DNA of 64,000 bases from Chelonoidis abingdonii (taxonomy: Eukaryota; Chordata; Testudines; Testudinidae): the NCBI RefSeq assembly GCF_003597395.2, contig NC_133770.1, forward strand, positions 4,249,622 to 4,313,621, in the 5' to 3' direction. The notes under the pieces were generated by a model. That model did not search any database, was not told the origin of the DNA, and worked only from the letters and a program-made list of their open reading frames with translations. The translations under genes were made by a program, and so were the position numbers. Numbering within the stretch: the first letter of the stretch is position 1; each line of letters begins with the position of its first letter. Positions 34,801-43,800 of this stretch are shown piece after piece.

Positions 34801-37800
34801 TGTTGCTCATATCCATTCCACACCCGCCCTCCTTCCCCTCTGTCGGAGTAGCCGGCAAGAAGGAACTGAAGGGCGGCTGGGTCAGCTGGAGTATATATCT
34901 GGCACCATAGCTGCGCCACTCCAGGGGGCACCCAGCCGACCCACCGAGTGTTGCTAGGGTAAAAATCTTCTGACAAACGTGCACGCGGCGCACGCACACC
35001 TAACTGGAATGGATATGAGCAACACATCTCGAAGAACAACAGTTACAAAGGTGAGTAACTGTCTTTTTCGACTTTATGAGATCAGTTTCAATTTTATGAC
35101 GCTCGATCCGACATTGTCCTTATGGGAAATTCAAGTTGCGATGTTTTCGACTTAAAATGCAATTTTCAGGAACCAATTGTGTCATAAGTATGAGGACAAC
35201 CTGTATATTCATTTTATCCCTGTTGTCAAAGGGTCTGGGTGAGATCATTCGGAATTCTTCTAAGAGCATTTTGGTGCCTTGGGGCTACCGCCCTGCTAAT
35301 GGAAAGTGGATGGAGAGTGGGTTAGAGAGGTGAAAAACTAAAGGAAAGTAACAGTCACGCTACCTACCCAGAGTGCCTAAAGTCAGGCAACTAAATCAGC
35401 ACTTCACCTTGGCCCCTGAGTCTGAGAACATGTCCTTTAGAGGGACAAGTTCAGTAATTCAATTTAGGCTTTGTCTGCACTGACCAAAGTGCACTAAAAA
35501 CACACACCTCCGCTCCTGAAAAACACAAGTTTTGTCAACAAAAAGTGCCGGTGTGAACAGTGCTTTGTCAGCAGAAGAGCACTCCTGCCAGCAACACTAC
35601 TGCCGCTTGTTGGGGGTGGAAGTTTTTTGTCGGCAGGAGAGCTCTCTCCTGACGATAAACTGCAGCTGCACAGTGCACCTTTTAACGCCACAGCTGTAGT
35701 GGCACAGCCGTGTTACTAAAAGCTGTGTAGTGTAGACATTGCCTTAGTAGGAAGTGAGAGATTGAGACTCTTACAAGAAACAGCTAAAGATATTGTGAGA
35801 AATCACAATGACTTCTTCAAGGTCCTCATTCTTGTGTCCAGATTTTGCCGTCCAGATTGCCAAGTGACAGAATCTTAGTCCAGTTCTCGCAAAACAAATG
35901 GTCATATCATAAAAGCCATCATCATTAATTGGCAACTTTATTGGTAGAGTCTGTGAAGACCAAAGACTGAATGGACCATGGCCTCTGAACTCTCTTCTAA
36001 TCCCTAGAGCCCTAATGAGCTCCTCCGGGTCACGACTGAGAGACATTGGCATGGGACAATATAGAGGGGGCTTATATTACTTCTGTCTGGATTGTACCTA
36101 TTCTGTGAACAAACAGAGCATCGAATTCAGCACCTTATGCATGCACTAAACTAATTCACATAATTGCCCCTCCCCTCCCAAAAAAGGCAAGTTACAAATA
36201 CAAATCTTCACATGTGCACACAATGAATCCTGAAGCTTCTCAGTCAGCTCTTAATGGGCTTCATCATGGCAATTGCAATGGTTTAGAAGCTCCCAGACCT
36301 GAAGAAGAGCTCTGTGTAAGCTTGAAAGCTTTTCTCTCTTACTAACAGAAGTTGGTCTCATAAAATATATTACCTCATTCACTTTCTCTCTTCAGTTTAT
36401 AAAGAGGTGAAGTCAATACTAAGGAAATACTTTCATTTTGTTTATATGGATAATCTGATAGTGAATATTCCAAGCAAGGGAGGAACTAGATCAGAGGATC
36501 TTCTCAAGTCCCCATCCCCCCCCCCCCCAAGTTAGTCTTATTGAAATAACCAGAAGTAATGAATTCCTTGTGGGGAAAATCTTGGTGATATTCATAGATT
36601 CATAGACTTAAGGTCAGAAGGGACCATTATGATCATCTAGTCTGACCTCCTGCACAATGCAGGCCACAGAATCTCACCCACTCACTCCTGGAACAAACCC
36701 CTAACCTATGTCTGAGTTATTGAAGTCCTCAAATCATGGTTTAAAGTCGTCAATGTGCAGAGAATCCTCCAGCAAGTGACCCATGCTGCAGAAGAAGGCG
36801 AAAAACCTCCAGGGCCTCTGCCAATCTTCCCTGGAGGAAAATTCCTTCCCGACTCCATCTTCCATGCAGCATTTTACAAATTAACCAGGCAAGAATAACT
36901 TCATTTGCCATTGAAATGCAGCTTCCTCTGGGATGGAATAAGTCAACCGTTTGGTGGCACACAACAAAGCTACACAGCAGGTTAGGGGCAGCAGCGGAAG
37001 AATCACACATGCTACTGAAACTCCAGGGGGCACAGTGTAGTTACTGAAGCTAGAATTCAGTTCAGGTATCAGGGCTAAAACCCCATTCTGGGGGGAAAGA
37101 CTGTGAAATCTTTAATGTCTTAAAGTAGCAACAGCCTTGGCTTTACATCTTGTCCAAAAGAGGACACCTCCACCAGCAGTCCTAGGCTAACTTCATGCTG
37201 CGACATTGGCTCATTGCTGACCCAGAAGAAGGCCATCTATTGAATCACTTACATTACTGCTGGTGCTGGTTTTCCAGAGGTTTCCCAGTCCGGTATTGAT
37301 AAGGCCCAAATGTGCGTCGTTTGAGATTTGTCAAGAAAACAACCTTGTGGTGATATTGCTGCAGCAAATAAAATCCAGTAAATAATATATATATATTTCC
37401 ATAGCTTATCTCTGAGAACCCCCAAATCCAGCCTGTTTTTATAATAGCAGTAAGACAGTCTTAGGTGTAGCAATGCAGTCTGTCCCCACACGTAGCAGCG
37501 CATGCCTGTCAACATGCCCTAAAGAAACAGACTTAATGTCGGGTGGATCCACATCTTGGTGTGTTGGCTGAAGATGGTAGAGAAAAAGTTGGAGCCTGTG
37601 ATATATGCTTGGCACCACACTAGGATAGCCTTGCTCCAAATGGACCAATACAGACAACTTCTCTCCTGGCACTTGGCTGAAGGCCAAGACATGGGACAGG
37701 TTTAAAAGTCAAGGCTGGTGTTGGGTAGAAACAGTCTGGGGAACTTGATGGTGGAATTGGCTTCTTTGGTCAAACTTTAATACTCATATGCATATGCCAT

Positions 37801-40800
37801 AAGAGACACTCATTTCTGGTCACTCTCCGTCTCTACTGGTTTTATTCAGTACACGTTTCTACTTGCACATATTCACCCTTTGTTGGCTGGGACAGGGCTT
37901 TTGATGATAATAATAAATATTTGCCTTTTTCTTAAGAATTCTTGAAACCTACATCAGCAGTGCTATTTGACACCTACCAGCCAGGTGATTAATGGGAAAA
38001 ATGTGGCAAGGATTAAATATAAACTGCCCTTTGCGGTCAGACAATGGTTTCCAATTTCATAAAAAATGTTTCTTTGTGCTGAGTTGTTCCTTCCTGTCTC
38101 TGTAGGTGCAGATCCAGAGCAAGAAAGTTGACATTTCCAAAGTGTCCTCAAAGTGTGGCTCTAAAACGAATATAAAACACAAGCCAGGTAAAACTCTTAG
38201 TGTACACCCTCACACTTCGCCAGTTAGTGAATATTGCATGTCATTCCAGCAGAACCTGTGATCCCAATTGGAGCAAGTTAGGTGGATGGATGGTATTCTG
38301 AAGGGAAGTACCTAGTTTCTTATGGATGCAGCATGATCTCCTGGTTAGAGAAGGGGACTGGGGATCAGGAGAGCTGATTCTAATCCTGGCTGTGAGAGTG
38401 ACTTGCCTTGTTCTAAGCCCCAAATAGCAAGTCATTGTTACAGCCAAACTTAAAACAAGGCAAGTCACTTAACCTGTCTGCCTCTGTTTTCCCAACTCTA
38501 AAATGGTGAGATACCTGCCTTTCAAGGGATTTGAGACTTAATGAGATCCTCAGAGGGAAGGCTTTAGAGAAGGGTGAAGTACCTCTCTCCAGTTCTCTGG
38601 AACAGATGCAGGAGACCTTTTAGTGTGTTGTAGAGTAACAATCCATACTTGTTGTTGTGTAACACCTGTCCTCAGTTGATCCTAAATCACTTTACAGAAT
38701 GGATGTGCAAGAATCCTTTGTTCCCCACTGATAACACAGCAGAGGCACCAATTCTTCCAATATCTAAGATTTCCATTGGACTCCTCACTGAGCAGATGCT
38801 CTCTTTAGCTGAAATGCTGACAGGATCACAGTCCGAGGTGTTACGGCTGCAGGCCAGTTGTCTACACTTTGCTTCATGTCAGATCAAGCTGACCCTTCAG
38901 TAAGCCCAAAGAGTATGGTCCAGGCCCTTGACTTGCTGGCTTTTTCAGTAGCAAGGGCATTCACCTGCACAGAAGAGTCCCCTGGTAATGAAACATGCCT
39001 GTGTGAAGAAAACAGCGTTCACACTCCAAACCTGAAAACAAACACTACAAGCTAGTCTTTGTTTCCAAAGAAGTCCCCAGACGCAGCCCAAAAGTCTCTT
39101 GGGTTGAAAGCAGTTCAACCTTGTGCACAGAACATCATGGTTCAGTGCTTCAAAAACTCTCTCCCACTTCGAGAACATAGTGTGACAAACTTGGCCTCTG
39201 TCTATTCAGTGCTTTTCAGTAACAAGCTGTACGCTACACTACAATAACTGCTCTTGTCCAGGGCTGATTAAAACACAATAGTCCTGCCAGAATTATCTGT
39301 TATGTCACATTTTTAAGCAATTCTGTGTGGCCAAAATGATGGGATAAAATCCATTGGCCAGAAAAGATTCTGTTCACCCACGCAAAGCTCAGAAATTCTT
39401 TTAAAATGCTGAGGAGCTTATGTATTTAATGATGTCCCTGGAGGGCTGAAATTGCTGCCAGTGTTTGACTATATGAACAGCTTTCTAATAAAATGGTTAG
39501 AGGAAGCAGAACAATACACTGCACATCTCCTGATATTTGATGGGGGTTGCAGCCCTCCCACATTCATTGAGAACTTGCCACAAGTCTCAAGTAGGTCTTT
39601 GGGCCTCTTCTCATCCCTCCAGCAGAGTGCACCACTGTCAAACATAGGAACTGGCTTATTTCTCTCCTCCCCCACCCCAATGTTTGGGGCAGGTAAAGTG
39701 AGGATTTGTTTGTTCTATGGGTCGTGCTGTTGGCTGCACTGCTGACACAGGGTTGCCTCTTGAGCTGTTTATGCAGTGTTACTGGAGTCTGTCTGGAATG
39801 AGGCAGGTCTTCCTGCCCTAGAAGACAGTGATTAGTGGATGCTGTTTTACAATTGCAGCTGATGGAGATGGAATGGAAAATAAGTGAACATAAGAACGGC
39901 CACACTGGATCAGACCAAAGGTCCATCTAGCCCCGTATCCTGTCTTCCGACAGTGGCCAGTGCCAGTTGCACCAGAGGGAATGAACAGAACAGATAACCA
40001 TCAAGTGATCCATCCTCTGTCGTCCATTCCCAGCTTCTGCCAAACAGAGGCTAGAGACACCATCCCTGCCCATCCTGGCTAATAGCCATTGATGGACCTA
40101 TCCTCCATGGACTTATCTAGTTCTTTGTTGGACTAGATAAACTAGTGGGCAATGCAGTGAATGAAAGGGAGTCAGAAATCATACACCAAGGTCAAGTTGT
40201 GGATCCCTTGCAAACATCCACGTAAATAATGAGATGAGGTTGCCAAAGGACATGGAGGGAGAGGTGTCTGCACATGTACGTGAGTGGGCAGTTAGAGGAT
40301 GCAGTCAGAAATAACCTTGACATCTAACGTGGATTGACCGTACTCCTCTGGAGGAGAGAAGTTGGAATCACTTCTGGTATAATGAAGGTGGCAAGGTGCA
40401 GTTCTTCCTACATACTCCTCCTAATATGCAGCATTTTCTGCACAGGGGATCTCCAGAGTTGAACTCGGGAACTCATGCTTGCTTGGGTTGTGGTTTTGTA
40501 TGCAGAGGTGGAATTCACCAACTTTCATCTTGACAATGATCAGATTTGAGCCTAGGCCTTAGTTGGTGAAAGGCTGAGACACTTAATGCACTGTTCCACT
40601 CTACCTCCTACAAAGTAATTGGCTTAACGCAGAACTCTGGGGGTGGGTTTGGAGCAGGAGCAGGAGGAGGAGGACGAGGGAGATTCTGGGTCAGACTCTG
40701 CTCCAAGTGCTCCCCTGGTCTGAAACCATCCACTTCTCTTGCTCCAGGGGGAGGAGATGTCAAAATCGAGAACCAGAAGCTGAACTTCAAGGAGAAGGCG

Positions 40801-43800
40801 CAGGCGAAAGTGGGCTCTCTGGACAACGTTGGACATGTGCCAGCAGGAGGCACGGTGAAGGTACATTACATTTCTGCTCTGTGAGAGAGGTTTTCTTGAG
40901 CTCAGTTCAGCTCCCTGTCTCACTGCTAATGCATCCAGCTGCCCCCTTGAGTCAGCCTGTGGCCATTTACTCATTCCCAGCATCACTTCCATAATCACTC
41001 TGTCATTAAATCTAGAAAACAAGGAAGAGCTAAATGGGAGAACCATGTCAGTGTCCATTCTAGATGGGTCCCCGCTGCATGTCTCTAGAGCAGCGGTTCT
41101 CAAGCTTCATTGCACCACGTCCTCTTTCTGACAGCAAACATTATGACACGATCCCACGTAGGGCTGAAGCTGTAGCCTTTGGGCTTCAGCTTCTGCTCCA
41201 GTTAGTGGGTCTTGGGCTTCAGCTTCAGCCCCAGGTCCTAGCGACTCTAATGCAAGCCCTGGCGACCCCAATAAAACAAGTCATGATGCAGAGTGTGAGA
41301 ACTGCTGCTCTGAGAGAGCAGTCTGGTTAATTTTGTCTCCCTCCCTCCAGAGGGTCTGTGAAGAGGCTTAATCTTTTAGGCTAGATCTATAAACAGGTCC
41401 ATTGTTGCAAGGATGAGAGGAAAGTCTTGCATCCGACTTTTCCTCCCTCTGTTGTGATGTTAGAATATCAGCTCACTAGTCCTGGCTAAGTGAATGTGTA
41501 ACTTCCTTATTGCACCAGTCAGAGCAACCGAAATGGCTAGTTGGAAGCTCTCTCCCAAACAGAGCTGCTGAGATCAGTGTGCTGTGGGCTGCAAATAGGC
41601 ATTTTACTGCATCAAGGAATCTGTCTGGTAGAATCACCCATGGATGGGTTTGACCTCATACTAAACCCAGCTCTGAACCCTTCCTCTGGATAACTGTAAG
41701 GATGAATTCTTGCTTTAGAGTTGGGATGCTATCTTGGTACAGCACTTCTCTGCCACAAGGACACAAAATAATACCAACTGCCCTCAGCCACAGCTCTGTA
41801 AACTGCACTGGAGCATCTCTCAGCTTTACTACTGCCATGAGGCGTCTGCTGTTACGGGTGGGAACTCACCCCCACTTAGATGACCTTTTCATTATGAATG
41901 TGCAGGCTAACATACCAAGCCATGTACACATGAGAATGGAGCTGGAGTTCACATATTCAGGTAGATTCATTGACACCAGAGGTTTAGTTCTAAGCACTGT
42001 GGCATAGGAAGGAAGAAATCCTGTGTTGCAGCACAAAAGCCAGCGTCATCTCGGCCATTGGGGAGAGCACTGGAGAAAAGTATCCCTTTCCAAATGCTCT
42101 GGTTTTCCATTGTCTCAATCCTGTTTGTTCGTAACTGACATTTATGTTGTGGGAGCACCAAGAGGCCGTCTAGGTTGGGGCCCATTGTGCTGGTTCTGCA
42201 TCAAACAAGATCGTAAACAGTCCCCGTTCCAGTGTCTGTGTAGGGGCTGGGAGACTAGCGTACATGGCAGGATTCACACACAAACAAGGATACAAATAGA
42301 CCCCATTAAAACTGAGACACTGCCAGCAGTATTTATTTAGGGAAAGGTAGGATTTTTCTTCCACTTTTGAATCCTTTTAACTTAATTTTAGCTCCCAGTC
42401 AGACTTCAGCAGGCAAATGGCTTTAAGTAGGTATAAAAGTAGTTGATGTATTAGGGTAGGAGTTGGAATCTAATCCCTGTCCTATTTTATGCCAGGCTGT
42501 TCCAGCTATTTATGCTCTACAGTAATTACACTAGTGCAGTTTGCTAATGGCCAATGTTGTCCAATGGGGTTGGGTTCCATAAATAGTGTCTGTCACCTCC
42601 ACATCCAGTTTGCATTGTGATTTCCCTGTCAGAGCTGGACATTTGCCTGGGGGTGCGAGAACCCTCAACACCTGCCGTCAGATCTTATCTATCTCTGTTG
42701 CCAGGGTGAGAGGCAGACTAGACTCCAGCTTGCTCATCTATAGCTCTGTGGGCTATTCTGGGCTCTCAGGAGTCAGACCTTGTTTTAAATAGTAAATCAC
42801 AGATGCGCAGACCCGAGTGAGAGAGGTACTTCTCTGACTAACTGCCCTTTAATGGCCTGTCAAGGGGTCAGGTGCAAGACTGCTGGGCTTGCTCTGCTTG
42901 TGGAAGAATGGTGCAGAGGTGGGAACCTTGCAAGTTTGTGTGTTTTTCTTCAGAATTATCTAGGTACCAAAATTATGCTTGTGTGATGTGGGTTTACTGG
43001 GGGTCAGACGGGTGCACTGTCTGTCGAGGTTGTACGAGGCTGGTGGGGAATTGCCGGCTATTGCTAGATTTGCAGCCCCACTAGGCAGTGTAGGAAATGG
43101 CCTTACCTATAACCAATAAGATCTCTCAGCCCCCACTCAGATTCTCCGAAAGGAAACAGCAAAATCCTTCTTCCAAATGCATTCCCATGGCCGCTTGAGG
43201 AACCCATCTTGTAAAGGCTTTCTCCAGAGCAGCGTGGTGAGCAGCAGCGGGATGGTGGCCAAAGTATCATGGCGTGCATTCATCGTTAGTCAGCGCCCCT
43301 CGACACAGAGAGTGCACAGTACCGATGAGTTCTGTCTGCAGTGCTCACTCGGCCCATGAACACAGCATGCTTCCAGATGGTGTCTTGTCTCTGCCCAGCC
43401 CCCTCCTGTGCTGCTAGTCACATCTGCTGAGGAGCTTTCCAGATAATTCTGCATTCTCCTGAAGAAGCCACAGCTCTAACTTAGCATGTTCCCAACAGCA
43501 CTGTGTTGGAAATCGGTGATTCCAAATAGGATCACCCTTGTTAAGGAGAACATGCCACAGAACAGAGCTGCACCAAATGGCTATAGACCTGCTTCAGCCA
43601 GTATGGCAAGGACGTGGTCTTCTGTCTAACTTGCGTTCATGGCTGTCGGATCCACTGTGAACTATTAATCTGGCAAGTAAGAAATAAAACCAGTCAAATC
43701 GAGGAGAATCTCATTGCAATATATTCAGATCACTTATTTTCACAAGTCCCTTCCCTTTTAATCCTACAGGATCATGCTTGGCAGTCTTCTCCTGGGTGAT

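Larger units (their letters stand above)
29505..35068 (+). mobile_element. DIRS-type tyrosine-recombinase retrotransposon, degenerate, about 5.5 kb
   Basis: DIRS elements have inverted terminal repeats and an internal complementary region instead of LTRs, and they integrate with a tyrosine recombinase rather than an integrase. Here the left terminal repeat (about 29505-29690) is an inverted copy of the right one (about 34868-35055). Both contain CATATCCATTCCAGTTAGG / CCTAACTGGAATGGATATG and TTTTACCCTAGCAACACTCG / its complement. Just inside the right repeat, 34755-34820 is complementary to the outer right end (35003-35068), as expected for the internal complementary region. Between the ends are remnants of gag, reverse transcriptase/RNase H and tyrosine recombinase, in the + direction, riddled with frameshifts. 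It sits sense-oriented in the MAP4 intron between exons H and I. No target-site duplication was found, as expected for this class. Confidence 0.82.
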
